Shown: in pieces, positions 35,357-45,246 of the stretch
How positions within the stretch are numbered: the stretch's first letter is position 1
How the letters are laid out: each line of letters starts with the position of its first letter
Assembly (NCBI RefSeq): GCF_000355905.1
Contig: NZ_APLF01000004.1
Span: forward strand, 124,001-188,000
DNA: 64,000 nucleotides
Reading direction: 5' to 3'
Source of the DNA: Psychroflexus gondwanensis ACAM 44
Lineage (GTDB): Bacteria; Bacteroidota; Bacteroidia; Flavobacteriales; Flavobacteriaceae
Program-made: the position numbers and the translations under genes
The notes under the pieces: generated by a model
Databases searched by the model: none
Seen by the model: only the letters and a program-made list of their open reading frames with translations
Told to the model about the DNA's origin: nothing

Positions 35357-36637
35357 CTAGGATTTGAAAACTGGCAAAATCTTGGTCGAGACTTCACCAA
35401 AACCAATTCTAACTTCGTAATTCTGGTAATATCCACGTAGGGTTACCGTATCGTTATCTTCAATATATCGGCGTTCTTCACCACCATTTAATTTAACTGT
35501 TTTAGAACCTCCCCAAGACAACTCAAGCATAGAGCCGTAAGAATCTGGTGTGGGGCCAGAAATAGTTCCACTCGCCATCATATCACCACTATTCACAGGA
35601 CATCCATTAACCGTATGGTGAGCTAACTGCTGGCTCATATTCCAATACATATATTTGAAATTAGATTTTGTAATAACCATCTCATCAGAATTTTCTGGCT
35701 TAATTGCTACTGAGAGATTGATATCAAAACTTTTTTTATCGGTGGTTTGTAAATACGGTAATAGTTTCTTGACAGGCTTAGGCCCCTCTACTCTAAAAGG
35801 CTCTAAAGCGTCTAAAGTAACGATCCAAGGAGAAATTGAGCACCCAAAGTTTTTGCCAAGAAATGGTCCTAAAGGCACGTATTCCCACTTTTGGAGATCT
35901 CTAGCACTCCAGTCGTTGAAGAGTACCATACCAAAAATATAGCTTTCAGCGTCTTCTATTGGTATTGGTTCTCCCAAATGGTTACTATCCGTGGTAATAA
36001 ATGCCATTTCTAATTCGAAGTCTAACTGTCTGGTGGGCCCAAAAATTGGCTCATCAGATCCTTTAGGTAATTTTTGCCCTTGCGGCCTGTGAATAGGAAT
36101 TCCACTTGGCACTATAGACGAACTCCTACCATGATAACCGATTGGCGCATGGAGCCAGTTAGGCAATAAAGCATTTTCTGGATCTCTAAACATCTTACCT
36201 ACATTGGTAGCATGCTCCTTACTAGAATAAAAATCTGTATAATCTCCAACTTGGACGGGCATTTGCATTTCAATCTCATCCAAAGTAAATAAGACAGTTT
36301 CTTTGTCTTTTTCGTTGGACTTAAATTCATCATTATTAACGTCAAATAGTTCTGCAACTCGATTTCTGACAGATCTCCAGGTTTTTCTGCCATCTGCAAT
36401 AAAATCATTTAAGGTATCCTGCAAAAAAATATCATCTGTCAATGGAATATCTTTAAAATAGCCAAGTTGGTGCAAAGCACCTAGATCTATTGCATAATCA
36501 CCAATGCGCGTTCCTATGGTAATGATATCATCTCTGGTAAGAAAAACACCAAAAGGAATATTCTGAATAGGGAAATCTGTATTATCGGGGAGATCCAACC
36601 AAGTTTTTCGAGAAGGATCATTAGCTTTTAAAGACAT
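35357..36637 (-). CDS. fahA: Fumarylacetoacetase
   Basis: FahA splits fumarylacetoacetate to fumarate and acetoacetate in tyrosine catabolism. The 426-residue protein has the full bacterial/eukaryotic FAH form: an N-terminal SH3-like domain (1-120), then YTDFYSSKEHATNVG with the Mg-binding Asp, HGRSSS (about 167-172), DFELEMAF with two acidic metal ligands and LGKNFGCSISPW. The other tyrosine-degradation genes are not nearby. It is divergent from glyA across a 117-base promoter region. Confidence 0.95.
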   Translation of the reverse strand: MSLKANDPSRKTWLDLPDNTDFPIQNIPFGVFLTRDDIITIGTRIGDYAIDLGALHQLGYFKDIPLTDDIFLQDTLNDFIADGRKTWRSVRNRVAELFDVNNDEFKSNEKDKETVLFTLDEIEMQMPVQVGDYTDFYSSKEHATNVGKMFRDPENALLPNWLHAPIGYHGRSSSIVPSGIPIHRPQGQKLPKGSDEPIFGPTRQLDFELEMAFITTDSNHLGEPIPIEDAESYIFGMVLFNDWSARDLQKWEYVPLGPFLGKNFGCSISPWIVTLDALEPFRVEGPKPVKKLLPYLQTTDKKSFDINLSVAIKPENSDEMVITKSNFKYMYWNMSQQLAHHTVNGCPVNSGDMMASGTISGPTPDSYGSMLELSWGGSKTVKLNGGEERRYIEDNDTVTLRGYYQNYEVRIGFGEVSTKILPVFKS

Positions 36638-36679
36638 AGTATGATTTTAGTATGTTGAAATTAATCTTAAATCTTCCTT

Positions 36680-36687
36680 CAAATATA
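36680..36687 (-). promoter_or_regulatory. -7 element for fahA
   Basis: On the minus strand this is TATATTTG, a perfect match to the TAnnTTTG consensus, 42 bases upstream of the ATG. The -33 region is not obvious. Confidence 0.45.
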
Positions 36688-36719
36688 TTATTTTATGCGA
36701 ATTAACCGTTCCAAATAAT

Positions 36720-36727
36720 TAAATTTG
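36720..36727 (+). promoter_or_regulatory. -7 element for glyA
   Basis: TAAATTTG matches TAnnTTTG, 27 bases before the glyA ATG. It lies back to back with the fahA element. Confidence 0.45.
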
Positions 36728-36754
36728 GACCATATTTAACTTTAAAATGTAAAG

Positions 36755-38038
36755 ATGAAAGATAAAGCGATTTCAGACTTGATTCTTGAAGAAAAAAACA
36801 GACAAACTAATGGTTTAGAATTGATTGCAAGTGAAAATTTTGCAAGTCAAGATGTAATGGATGCCGCTGGGTCTGTACTTACCAATAAATATGCTGAAGG
36901 GTATCCAGGTAAACGGTATTACGGTGGATGTGAAGTCGTAGATAAAGTTGAAAACCTGGCTAGAGAACGTGCTAAAAAGTTATTTGGTGCCGAGTATGCT
37001 AATGTTCAACCACACTCTGGGTCTCAAGCCAACACTGCTGTTTTTTCCATGTGTTTAAATCCAGGAGATACTATTCTTGGTTTCGATCTTTCTCATGGTG
37101 GTCATCTTACCCACGGCTCTCCTGTAAATTTTTCTGGAAAGCTATACAGTCCTGTATTTTACGGTGTAGATAAAGAGACTGGACTTATCGACTATGATAT
37201 GGTGAGGGAAATGGCTCATAAGGAAAAACCAAAAATGATTATAGCAGGCGCGTCCGCCTATTCTAGAGAAATCGATTATAAAAGGTTTAGAGAAATAGCC
37301 GACGAAGTTGATGCCGTTTTGCTTGCCGATATGGCTCACCCAGCCGGTCTAATAGCTGCTGGACTTTTGCAAAGCCCACTACAACATTGTCATATTATCA
37401 CGTCAACTACTCACAAAACTATCCGTGGTCCTAGAGGTGGTATCATCTTAATGGGCAAAGATTTTGAAAACCCATTTGGTCTCAAACTCAAAAATGGAAA
37501 TTTAAAGAAAATGTCTAGCTTACTAGATAGCTCAGTCTTTCCTGGGAATCAAGGTGGCCCCTTAGTACATATTATCGCTGCTAAAGCAATAGCTTTTGGG
37601 GAAGCGCTTACTGAAGATTTTGTGACATACCAAAAACAAGTTATCAAAAATGCCTCGGCAATGGCAAAAGCTTTTATGGCCAAAGATTATAAAATCATCT
37701 CAGGCGGAACCGATAATCACATGATGCTTATCGACCTGCGAAATAAAAATATTTCAGGCAAACAAGCTGAAGAAGCTCTTGGCGTTGCTGGTATAACAGT
37801 CAACAAAAACATGGTACCCTTTGACGATAAATCTCCATTTGTTACTTCAGGAATAAGAATTGGAACCCCTGCCATAACCACTAGAGGTTTGGTGGAAAGT
37901 GAAATGTCTAAAATAGTAGATCTTATCGATGATGTTATCGTTAATCATGAGAATACATCACATCTAGAGTCGATAAAAGAACAAGTTCACGCTATGATGA
38001 GTCAAAAACCTTTATTTGCTGAAGCTGTAAAGAGCTAA
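36755..38038 (+). CDS. glyA: Serine hydroxymethyltransferase
   Basis: GlyA makes glycine and 5,10-methylene-tetrahydrofolate from serine. The 427-residue protein has LIASENF (23-29), the substrate region YPGKRYYGG (50-58), HSGSQAN (87-93), DMAHPAGL (192-199) and the PLP lysine in [13 protein letters not shown] (Lys221). Length and motifs are standard. A strong terminator follows, so it is monocistronic. Confidence 0.98.
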   Translation: MKDKAISDLILEEKNRQTNGLELIASENFASQDVMDAAGSVLTNKYAEGYPGKRYYGGCEVVDKVENLARERAKKLFGAEYANVQPHSGSQANTAVFSMCLNPGDTILGFDLSHGGHLTHGSPVNFSGKLYSPVFYGVDKETGLIDYDMVREMAHKEKPKMIIAGASAYSREIDYKRFREIADEVDAVLLADMAHPAGLIAAGLLQSPLQHCHIITSTTHKTIRGPRGGIILMGKDFENPFGLKLKNGNLKKMSSLLDSSVFPGNQGGPLVHIIAAKAIAFGEALTEDFVTYQKQVIKNASAMAKAFMAKDYKIISGGTDNHMMLIDLRNKNISGKQAEEALGVAGITVNKNMVPFDDKSPFVTSGIRIGTPAITTRGLVESEMSKIVDLIDDVIVNHENTSHLESIKEQVHAMMSQKPLFAEAVKS

Positions 38039-38070
38039 TAAGTCTACTAAAATCGAATTTGAGTTCTAGA

Positions 38071-38099
38071 AAAGCTACGTTGATAACGTGGCTTTTTTT
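38071..38099 (+). terminator. Terminator after glyA
   Basis: AAAGCTACGTT and AACGTGGCTTT form a stem with a short loop and are followed by seven T. It lies between glyA and the end of the convergent lipoprotein gene. Confidence 0.85.
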
Positions 38100-38101
38100 G
38101 T

Positions 38102-39652
38102 TTATTCCTCTTCAAATTGAATACTCTGATACGCACCCAAATCAGGATTCTGAGTTCTATTCACGCCCAAAATATCAAACGGAACCTGATTGGCAGTATT
38201 TTGATCTCCCAGGTTATTGGCTGCAGATTCCTCTCCGATGATTAATTGGTTATTTTGAGCATCTAGAAATTGTAGAGATTCATTCAAAAGTACATTTTCA
38301 AATAGGGAAGTATTATCAAAATCGTATAATTCATTTTCAGAAAATTGATTATTAAAATCATTGAAACGAATTAAGCAATTTTTAAAATTATAATTAAACG
38401 CAGCGTCTTCTACTTTATTAAACAAAAGTTCAATAGACTCATTCCCATAAATAATGCAGTTGGTAAAATTAGCTTCTATTAAATCTGCAATAAATAAGGT
38501 TTCTCCAGACTGAAGATTGTTCTCTATCAAGACTGAGGGAAATTGACGAAAGCTATTTTGCCAATAATTAGCAAAGGTACTATGGCGGAAATTATAACGT
38601 CCTCCAAGAGACAAATTTAATGATGCTTGGCCGCTATTGTTGATCACCAAATTCTCTGCATCTATAAATCCGGTTCTAGCTAACAAGCCGACGTTTGCAG
38701 AATTATAAATTTGAGTGTTTTTAATGCTGAGTGTCGGTTGTGCTGAGCCATCATTGGAATCCATTAAAATTCCAACTGTAGAATTTTTAATAGTCACATA
38801 TTCAAAGTTATGGTTTGTACTCCCTTCAGTTAACCAAATTGATGCCCATTGTCCTGGAATGTCGGAAAATTCTGGTTCTAACCGATCTCCTTCAAAAATA
38901 ATTTCATTTTCTAGCAATTCGGGGTCAGAACTTAAGCCTCCTACAGCCTGTACAGAAGCATTATTTGCTACAATAATTCCGCTGTTATTATGAAAATGGA
39001 TTCTAGCCCCAGGTTCAATTGTAAGCGTTTGACCAGAGGGAACTCCAGCAAAACCATAGATAACGTATGGTTTTTGGTTGGTAAAGGTAAGATGTTCTGC
39101 ATCCAAGATAAATCCATCAATTTGGATAGCTTCTCCTTCTTCATCTATGCCTAAAGTTAAGGTTTCTGAAGATCCATCTTCGAAGCGTTCCGGAAATAAA
39201 AAAATAGCATCTTGGACAAGAGTAACAAGTTCTACTTGCTGCAAATTGGCTCCTGAGTCGAAATTGATTTGATCTGAATATAAAAATGACACTTCATTTT
39301 GAGATAAATCTTGAATATCCGCTGTCACTTCTACAAACACAAAAATACTGTCTTTTGCCAAAACATTAATATTGGAAATCGACTTCCCTGCAACACCATC
39401 TACATTAAGTCTAAAGTTTGAACTTTCGCCTTGGTTAAGTTGAATGTTAGGGATATTAATATCCTGGCTACTCCTGTTATACACTTTGAAACTATAAGTA
39501 CTAGAGCCTATATCGGTAAAGACAGTGTCTAGATATACCGTGTCTTTTGAAAATTCCAGACTTCCAAAACTAGGCTCTGTTTCAAAATCATCTCGACATG
39601 AAGTTATTGAAAGTAGACCAAATGCTACTAGAATAAAGCAAATTTGTTTCAT
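38102..39652 (-). CDS. Beta-helix lipoprotein
   Basis: The 516-residue protein has a leader with lipobox ITSC (Cys19), a beta-sandwich stretch (30-150) and a right-handed parallel beta-helix region (about 180-400) with repeated strands such as TLTIEPGARIHF, WASIWLTEGS and FEYVTIKNSTVGILM. Similar outer-surface lipoproteins are common in flavobacteria; the substrate or partner is unknown. It is followed by the glutaminyl cyclotransferase gene on the same strand in the upstream direction. Confidence 0.83.
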   Translation of the reverse strand: MKQICFILVAFGLLSITSCRDDFETEPSFGSLEFSKDTVYLDTVFTDIGSSTYSFKVYNRSSQDINIPNIQLNQGESSNFRLNVDGVAGKSISNINVLAKDSIFVFVEVTADIQDLSQNEVSFLYSDQINFDSGANLQQVELVTLVQDAIFLFPERFEDGSSETLTLGIDEEGEAIQIDGFILDAEHLTFTNQKPYVIYGFAGVPSGQTLTIEPGARIHFHNNSGIIVANNASVQAVGGLSSDPELLENEIIFEGDRLEPEFSDIPGQWASIWLTEGSTNHNFEYVTIKNSTVGILMDSNDGSAQPTLSIKNTQIYNSANVGLLARTGFIDAENLVINNSGQASLNLSLGGRYNFRHSTFANYWQNSFRQFPSVLIENNLQSGETLFIADLIEANFTNCIIYGNESIELLFNKVEDAAFNYNFKNCLIRFNDFNNQFSENELYDFDNTSLFENVLLNESLQFLDAQNNQLIIGEESAANNLGDQNTANQVPFDILGVNRTQNPDLGAYQSIQFEEE

Positions 39653-39690
39653 AAAAACGATATAAGGTAGATAACGCTGTGCGTGATAGT

Positions 39691-40743
39691 TTATTTCTTT
39701 ATAATTTTAACTTCAAAAAGCTTATCCCAATTTTTTCCGGTTACGAAAAGTCGTTTAGAGCTTTTATGATAGGCGATACCATTTAAAACATCGAGTCTAG
39801 AATGCTGTTTAACTTTATCGCGAAGCCCTCTAAAATCAATCACCCCTTCTACTCCGCCATCATCAGGATTTATAATCACTACACCATCTTTTTGGTAAGT
39901 ATTAGCATAAATTTTATCCTCAACCCACTCTAATTCATTAAGTTGATTAAGGATCGTTTTATTGGTAGTAGGCTGAATATATCCTTCCTCTTCCAGAGTT
40001 TCTGAATTCAACATCCAAATTTTATCGGTACCATCACTTTTAAATAGTTTTTCTCCATTATTACAAAGTCCCCAACCTTCTTTACTGTTCGTGTAAGCAA
40101 ATTTATTAAGCAACTCCATTGTTTGTAAATCGTATACAAGACCTTCTTGAGATTGCCAGGTAAGCTGGTAAATTTTATTGTTTAAAATAGTCAAACCCTC
40201 ACCAAAGTAAAACTGGTCTAGCTCCACTTTATTGAGAACCTCACCAGTTTCATAATCCACTTTTCTCAGTGACGATTCCCCACGTTGACCAGTACTTTCA
40301 TATAAAGTATCTGCATGAAACTCTAAACCCTGAGTGTATGCCAAGATATCATGAGGATAGGTGTTTACAATTTCATAAGTGTAAAGTTTAGGTGAAATAC
40401 TACTCAAAAGTTTTATAGATTTTGAAAGTTCTACCTTCTCTCCATTCACTTTTAAATTCACTTTTAGATCATGGTTGCCTAGTTTAAATTCTGAAAGATC
40501 CACTGAAAAAGCTTCGAGACTCGTGGAATTCAAGATGATTTTATCTTGAAATTTAATCTCTACGGAACTCACCTCGTGATCTTTTAGAGCTTTAATACTG
40601 CCCTTAAGCAAATCAGAATCAGTAAAAGATTTGGCGTCTTTTTCTAAAGTAATTTTGAAGTCTTTCGACAAATCCTCATCACAAGACATGAAAACTATGG
40701 CTAAAAATATGATTGCCAATGAATTAAAAATACGCATCACCAT
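39691..40743 (-). CDS. Glutaminyl-peptide cyclotransferase, lipoprotein
   Basis: The enzyme forms N-terminal pyroglutamate on peptides. The 350-residue protein has a lipobox FMSC (Cys21), an N-terminal beta domain (30-115) and a five-bladed propeller (about 118-350) with YPHDILAYTQGLEF and STGQRGESSLRK, the pattern of the plant/bacterial type of glutaminyl cyclotransferase. It probably matures exported proteins whose signal cleavage leaves Gln at the N-terminus, frequent in Bacteroidota, by inference. Start at 40743 or the second ATG at 40737 is undecided. Confidence 0.88.
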   Translation of the reverse strand: MVMRIFNSLAIIFLAIVFMSCDEDLSKDFKITLEKDAKSFTDSDLLKGSIKALKDHEVSSVEIKFQDKIILNSTSLEAFSVDLSEFKLGNHDLKVNLKVNGEKVELSKSIKLLSSISPKLYTYEIVNTYPHDILAYTQGLEFHADTLYESTGQRGESSLRKVDYETGEVLNKVELDQFYFGEGLTILNNKIYQLTWQSQEGLVYDLQTMELLNKFAYTNSKEGWGLCNNGEKLFKSDGTDKIWMLNSETLEEEGYIQPTTNKTILNQLNELEWVEDKIYANTYQKDGVVIINPDDGGVEGVIDFRGLRDKVKQHSRLDVLNGIAYHKSSKRLFVTGKNWDKLFEVKIIKK

Positions 40744-40790
40744 TAAATTAAATTATGCAGTAAAAATAGGGAATTTGACTAGAAAACGCC

Positions 40791-40820
40791 TTGTTGCAAT
40801 TAAATAAGATTGTATATTTG
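40791..40820 (+). promoter_or_regulatory. Promoter of the SRP RNA gene
   Basis: TTG at 40791-40793 and TATATTTG at 40813-40820 are 19 bases apart, fitting the Bacteroidota -33/-7 promoter. The RNA begins about five bases downstream. It is the clearest promoter in the window. Confidence 0.75.
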
Positions 40821-40825
40821 CAGTC

Positions 40826-40919
40826 GGCAAGTCCTACACAACCAGCTCCTGTCGAATCCCCCAGGGCGGGAACGCAGCAAGGGTAGATGGTCGTAGCGGT
40901 GTGATGTAGGTCGCTTGCC
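40826..40919 (+). ncRNA. ffs: Signal recognition particle 4.5S RNA (small type)
   Basis: A 94-base RNA begins GGCAAGTCCTACAC and ends GTGATGTAGGTCGCTTGCC; the ends pair. The apical part has CAGGGCGGGAACGCAGCAAGGG, the conserved SRP helix 8 with its GGAA tetraloop. A run of T after 40919 acts as terminator. The small size matches SRP RNA of Bacteroidota. It pairs with Ffh in protein targeting. Confidence 0.93.
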
Positions 40920-40994
40920 TTTTTTTATTTCCAAAACTTTCTCTCATTTTTTTCTTAATACTATAAGTTAGATATTTGCCTAAATTAAATTTTA

Positions 40995-41798
40995 ATGCAA
41001 AACGTAATATTGATCACTGGAGCTTCTTCAGGAATTGGAAAATCTATAGGCGAATATTTAGCCAAACTCAATTACAAAGTATACGGTACCAGCAGAAATC
41101 CTAAACAGTCAGAATTAAACGGGGTTCACTTTCTTAAACTTGATGTTACCGATCTGGAAAGCATTCAAACTGCCATTGGTACAATCATTTCAAAAGAAAA
41201 AAAAATAGACTTCCTCATCAACAATGCAGGAGTAGGTATTACGGGACCTTTAGAGGAAATTCCTGAGGAAGAACAAAAAAAAATATTCGATACCAATTAT
41301 TTTGGCCCCCTTAGAGTCATCAATACTGTTTTACCTTATATGAGGGCTAGACAAGCTGGCTTCATAATCAATATCACTTCTATTGCTGGACATATGGGCT
41401 TACCTTTTCGCGGATTCTATTCAGCTTCCAAAGGGGCTTTAGAGTTAACCACTGAAGCCTATCGAATGGAGTTAAAGGCTTTCGGCATAAAAATGACTAA
41501 TGTTGCCCCTGGAGATTTTGCTACAAATATCGCTGCTGGCAGATACCATGCCCCGATTAAAGAGGATTCTCCCTATAAAGAGGTTTACGAACGAAGCTTA
41601 AAGCTTATGGATGCCCATGTGGATGAGGGCAAAGATCCTAATCTTATGGCTAGGAGCATCTACAGCATCATGCAAAAGTCCAATCCAAAGATTCATTATA
41701 AAGTAGGGGATTTCACACAGAAGATTTCAGTATTTTTAAAACATATTCTTCCTGATAAAGTTTTTGAAAATCTCTTACTTAAACACTATAAACTGTAA
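40995..41798 (+). CDS. Short-chain dehydrogenase
   Basis: The 267-residue classical SDR has TGASSGIG (7-14), NNAG in strand 4 (about 77-80), ITSIAG with the catalytic Ser and YSASKGAL with a Tyr-X3-Lys pair. The C-terminal extension past residue 210 with HILPDKVFEN suggests the group often annotated as retinol/oxidoreductase-like SDR in flavobacteria. Substrate unknown. It is followed after 23 bases by the transaldolase gene. Confidence 0.88.
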   Translation: MQNVILITGASSGIGKSIGEYLAKLNYKVYGTSRNPKQSELNGVHFLKLDVTDLESIQTAIGTIISKEKKIDFLINNAGVGITGPLEEIPEEEQKKIFDTNYFGPLRVINTVLPYMRARQAGFIINITSIAGHMGLPFRGFYSASKGALELTTEAYRMELKAFGIKMTNVAPGDFATNIAAGRYHAPIKEDSPYKEVYERSLKLMDAHVDEGKDPNLMARSIYSIMQKSNPKIHYKVGDFTQKISVFLKHILPDKVFENLLLKHYKL

Positions 41799-41821
41799 AT
41801 TTGTAACTAAAACGTATTCTT

Positions 41822-42475
41822 ATGAAATTTTTTATTGACACAGCAAATATCGACCAGATAAAAGAAGCTCAAGACCTAGGTATTCTTGATGGCGTCACTA
41901 CCAATCCTTCGCTTATGGCAAAAGAAGGGATTACTGGAGAGGAAAACATCAAAAATCACTATATCAAAATCTGTGAAATCGTAGATGGTGATGTAAGTGC
42001 CGAAGTTATTTCTACAGACTTTGACGGTATGGTAAAAGAAGGAGAAGCTCTTGCAAAGCTGCATGACCAAATCGTTGTAAAAATCCCTATGATAAAAGAA
42101 GGCATAAAAGCGATTAAATACTTTTCCGAAAAAGGAATACGTACCAATTGTACCTTAGTCTTTTCCGTAGGTCAAGCTCTACTAGCGGCAAAAGCTGGAG
42201 CTACTTACGTTTCGCCTTTTATTGGTCGCTTGGATGATATATCTACAGATGGATTGAATTTGATTGAAGAAATTCGTTTGATTTATGACAACTATATGTT
42301 CGAAACGCAAATTCTTGCTGCTTCCATAAGACATACCATGCACATCATAGATTGCGCAAAAATTGGTGCAGATGTTATGACGGGTCCATTATCTTCTATT
42401 GAAGGACTTTTGAAACACCCATTAACCGATAGTGGTCTAGAGAAATTTTTGGCAGACTACAATAAAAACAACTAA
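41822..42475 (+). CDS. Fructose-6-phosphate aldolase / TalC-type transaldolase
   Basis: This 217-residue class I aldolase has the short-transaldolase plan: FFIDTANI (3-10), DGVTTNPSL (23-31), VVKIPMI with the Schiff-base lysine (Lys87), NCTLVFS and SPFIGRLDD. The length separates it from long transaldolases. Members act either as transaldolase in the pentose phosphate pathway or as fructose-6-phosphate aldolase; in Bacteroidota the first is more probable. It is likely co-transcribed with the SDR gene. Confidence 0.93.
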   Translation: MKFFIDTANIDQIKEAQDLGILDGVTTNPSLMAKEGITGEENIKNHYIKICEIVDGDVSAEVISTDFDGMVKEGEALAKLHDQIVVKIPMIKEGIKAIKYFSEKGIRTNCTLVFSVGQALLAAKAGATYVSPFIGRLDDISTDGLNLIEEIRLIYDNYMFETQILAASIRHTMHIIDCAKIGADVMTGPLSSIEGLLKHPLTDSGLEKFLADYNKNN

Positions 42476-42505
42476 TACTCTATTTATTTTTATCGAAGAA
42501 GCTGT

Positions 42506-42560
42506 AAAATACTTTTATTGTCACCTTTAACTTGTTTCAAGGTGACAATAAAAGTATTTT
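42506..42560. terminator. Long perfect hairpin between convergent genes
   Basis: A 22-base left arm (42506-42527) is perfectly complementary to the right arm (42539-42560), with an 11-base loop. Outside it, AAGAAGCTGT (42496-42505) pairs with ACAGCTTCTT (42624-42633), so the whole region can fold further. It lies between the transaldolase and threonine aldolase ends and can serve both strands, but the stem is longer than a usual terminator. Confidence 0.7.
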
Positions 42561-42638
42561 AATTAATTGAGATTCTGAAATAAATTCTGAATGTCAAAGA
42601 ATGACAAAATTTTAGGATTTTAGACAGCTTCTTTTATT

Positions 42639-43658
42639 TTATAAAGCCTTAATGGTTTCAAGAAAATAGCTATGCTGAGCTTCGGTGTAATCCAAATGGG
42701 TGACTAACCTCATCTTTCCATTTCCCATATTGCTTATTCGTATCCCTTTTTCTTCTAAATCTCTCATAAATTGAATTTCGTCCAAATGAGGCTGAAGATA
42801 AAAAATGACAATATTGGTTTCTACGTGATCTACCGCTTTTATGAATGGATGCTCCGACAAGGCTTTTTCAATGTCTTTAGCTCTTTGATGATCTACACTC
42901 AATCTATCCACGTGATGGTGTAACGCATAATAAGCACCTGCTGCCATATAGCCTACTTGTCTCATACCGCCCCCCAAAACTTTTCGAATACGTATGGCAT
43001 TTTTCATGAGGTCAGAATTTCCCATCAATACAGTACCCATAGGTGCTCCAAGACCTTTGGAAAGACATAACGAAATGCTGTCGAATAAATGACCAAAGTC
43101 TTTAGGATCGTGATTGTTGGCAACAATGGCATTATATAATCGAGCGCCATCCAAGTGAAGACCCAATCCATTTTTATCGCACACCGCTTTTATAGATCGA
43201 ATAGTCTCTAGATCATAACAGGCACCTCCGCCTTTATTGGTTGTGTTTTCTAGACACACCAAGGAGGTTAAAGGACTATGGTAAAAATCCGGTGGATTAA
43301 TAGCTTCCTCTACGAGTTGAGCTGTAATTTTACCTTTATCTCCATCCACGAGTTTGCAGGAGACTCCACTATTGAAAGAAACTCCTCCACCCTCATAATT
43401 ATAGACATGAGCCCATTTATCACAAATAAGCTGCTCGCCAGGTTGAGTGTGGAGTTTGATAGCGGCCTGATTGGACATAGACCCCGTTGGAAAATACAAA
43501 GCTGCATCCATCCCAAATAGATCTGCCAAATAAGATTCAAGTTTATTTACAGAAGGATCTTCTTTATAAACATCGTCTCCAACCTCAGCGTTCATCATAT
43601 AATCGAGCATTTCGGGGGTAGGTCTAGTAACGGTATCGCTTCTTAAATCGATTTTCAT
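42639..43658 (-). CDS. ltaE: Low-specificity L-threonine aldolase
   Basis: This PLP enzyme of fold type I splits threonine to glycine and acetaldehyde. The 339-residue protein has DLRSDTVTRPT (4-14), GDDVYKEDP (28-36), FPTGSMSNQ (56-64), HLDGARLYNA (168-177) and the PLP lysine in LSKGLGAPMG (Lys201). All are hallmarks of the family. It is monocistronic and converges on the transaldolase gene, with a large hairpin between. Confidence 0.95.
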   Translation of the reverse strand: MKIDLRSDTVTRPTPEMLDYMMNAEVGDDVYKEDPSVNKLESYLADLFGMDAALYFPTGSMSNQAAIKLHTQPGEQLICDKWAHVYNYEGGGVSFNSGVSCKLVDGDKGKITAQLVEEAINPPDFYHSPLTSLVCLENTTNKGGGACYDLETIRSIKAVCDKNGLGLHLDGARLYNAIVANNHDPKDFGHLFDSISLCLSKGLGAPMGTVLMGNSDLMKNAIRIRKVLGGGMRQVGYMAAGAYYALHHHVDRLSVDHQRAKDIEKALSEHPFIKAVDHVETNIVIFYLQPHLDEIQFMRDLEEKGIRISNMGNGKMRLVTHLDYTEAQHSYFLETIKAL

Positions 43659-43739
43659 GCTTATACTTTTTATTCGAAAATAAACATAATTAGGATGATG
43701 GCACTTCAGAAAATTTTTAAATTTGACAAAATTTTAATC

Positions 43740-44847
43740 ATGATCAATTCTGACTCTATTAAGACTATTAATGAGCGTATCACTTCTCTAAACCAATATC
43801 TTTGACTTAGATGCTAAACGCATAAAAGTTGCCAACGAAGAAGAAAAGACATTTGCTCCAGATTTTTGGGATAAGCCTCAAGAAGCTCAAAAACTTATGC
43901 AAGCAATCAATGATGAGAAACAGTGGGTCAAAAGCTTCGATTTTGCAAAACAAAAAGTAGAAGATCTAAATGTCTTATTTGAATTTTTTGAAGAAGGAGA
44001 TGTTTCTGAAGATGAGATTAAAGAAAAATACGCCGAGGCTTTAGAGTTAATTGAAGATTTAGAATTCAAAAACATGCTTTCTGAAGAGAGCGATCCCTTA
44101 ACGGCAATTCTACAAATCACAGCTGGAGCTGGTGGAACAGAAAGTTGTGACTGGGCAGAGATGCTCATGAGAATGTACATCATGTGGGCCGAGCGCAGAA
44201 ACTTCAAAGTAAGGGAACTCAACCACCAAGGTGGTGATGTTGCAGGAATAAAAACCGTTACTCTAGAAATTGAAGGAGAATATGCCTTTGGTTGGCTGAA
44301 AGGAGAAAACGGAGTCCATAGATTGGTTAGAATTTCTCCCTTCGATAGTAATGCAAAACGCCATACCTCTTTCGCATCGGTTTATGTATATCCCCTTGTA
44401 GACGACACCATTGAAATTGACATCAATCCCTCAGATATTAAATGGGAGTTTGCTAGATCTGGTGGAGCTGGCGGACAAAATGTTAATAAAGTGGAAACCA
44501 AAGCTATATTAACACACCATCCTAGCGGTATAGTGATACATAACTCAGAAACAAGATCGCAACTAGAGAATAGACAAAAAGCGATGCAAATGTTGAAATC
44601 TCAGCTATATGAAATTGAACTGAAAAAACAACAAGCTGCTAGATCTGAAATAGAATCTGAAAAGAAAAGTATAGAATGGGGCTCTCAAATTCGCAACTAT
44701 GTGATGCATCCCTATAAACTCGTTAAAGATGTTAGGACTGGTTTTGAAAGTGGCAATGTTGATGACATCATGAATGGCCATATCGATTCATTTCTAAAAT
44801 CCTATTTAATGAGTATTGGACAAAAAAAAGAAACTGATAGTTTATGA
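43740..44847 (+). CDS. prfB: Peptide chain release factor 2, programmed frameshift
   Basis: RF2 reads UAA and UGA. The first 21 codons (ATG at 43740 to CTT at 43800-43802) are followed by an in-frame TGA at 43803; a +1 shift at CTT-TGA-C continues as Leu-Asp-Leu-Asp through the 347-codon second part, giving about 368 residues. The second part has the RF2 SPF anticodon motif (RISPFDSN) and GGQ in GGAGGQNVNK. The purine-rich internal Shine-Dalgarno usual before this site is absent (AAACCAATAT instead). The stop overlaps the ArsC-like start by four bases. Confidence 0.94.
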
Positions 44848-45185
44848 TAAGTATATACCACAATCCACGTTGTAAAAAATCTAGAGAAGGCCTGACTATT
44901 TTGGAAGATTCTGGACAGGATTTCGAAACCCTAAAATACTTAGATGATACCCCTTCTCCAGAGGACTTAAAAATCATCATCAAGAAAATGGGCATTAAAC
45001 CCATAGAACTGGTTCGAAAACAAGAACAAATATGGAAAGAGAAGTTTAAATCCAAAGATCTTTCCGATTCTGAAATTATTGAAGCTCTCCATGACTTTCC
45101 CAAACTCATAGAGCGACCTATAGTCATAAATGGTGAGAAAGCGATCATAGGAAGACCTCCAGAAGATATTAAAGGAATTCTTTAG
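44844..45185 (+). CDS. ArsC-like arsenate reductase family protein
   Basis: The 113-residue thioredoxin-fold protein has HNPRCKKSREGL (6-17, Cys10) and IERPIVING with the Arg of the ArsC/Spx clan. Glutaredoxin-linked arsenate reductases look like this, but no ars genes adjoin it and many such orphans have other thiol roles. It is coupled to prfB by an ATGA overlap. Confidence 0.86.
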   Translation: MISIYHNPRCKKSREGLTILEDSGQDFETLKYLDDTPSPEDLKIIIKKMGIKPIELVRKQEQIWKEKFKSKDLSDSEIIEALHDFPKLIERPIVINGEKAIIGRPPEDIKGIL

Positions 45186-45246
45186 GGATTGTAATAACAA
45201 TGTATACGGGATCTTAGTAATTTACTGTTTTTAAAATTTGAAATAC

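Noticed and set aside
44844-45185. An arsenic resistance locus.
   Set aside because: Only one ArsC-like gene is present, with no arsB, acr3 or arsR nearby.
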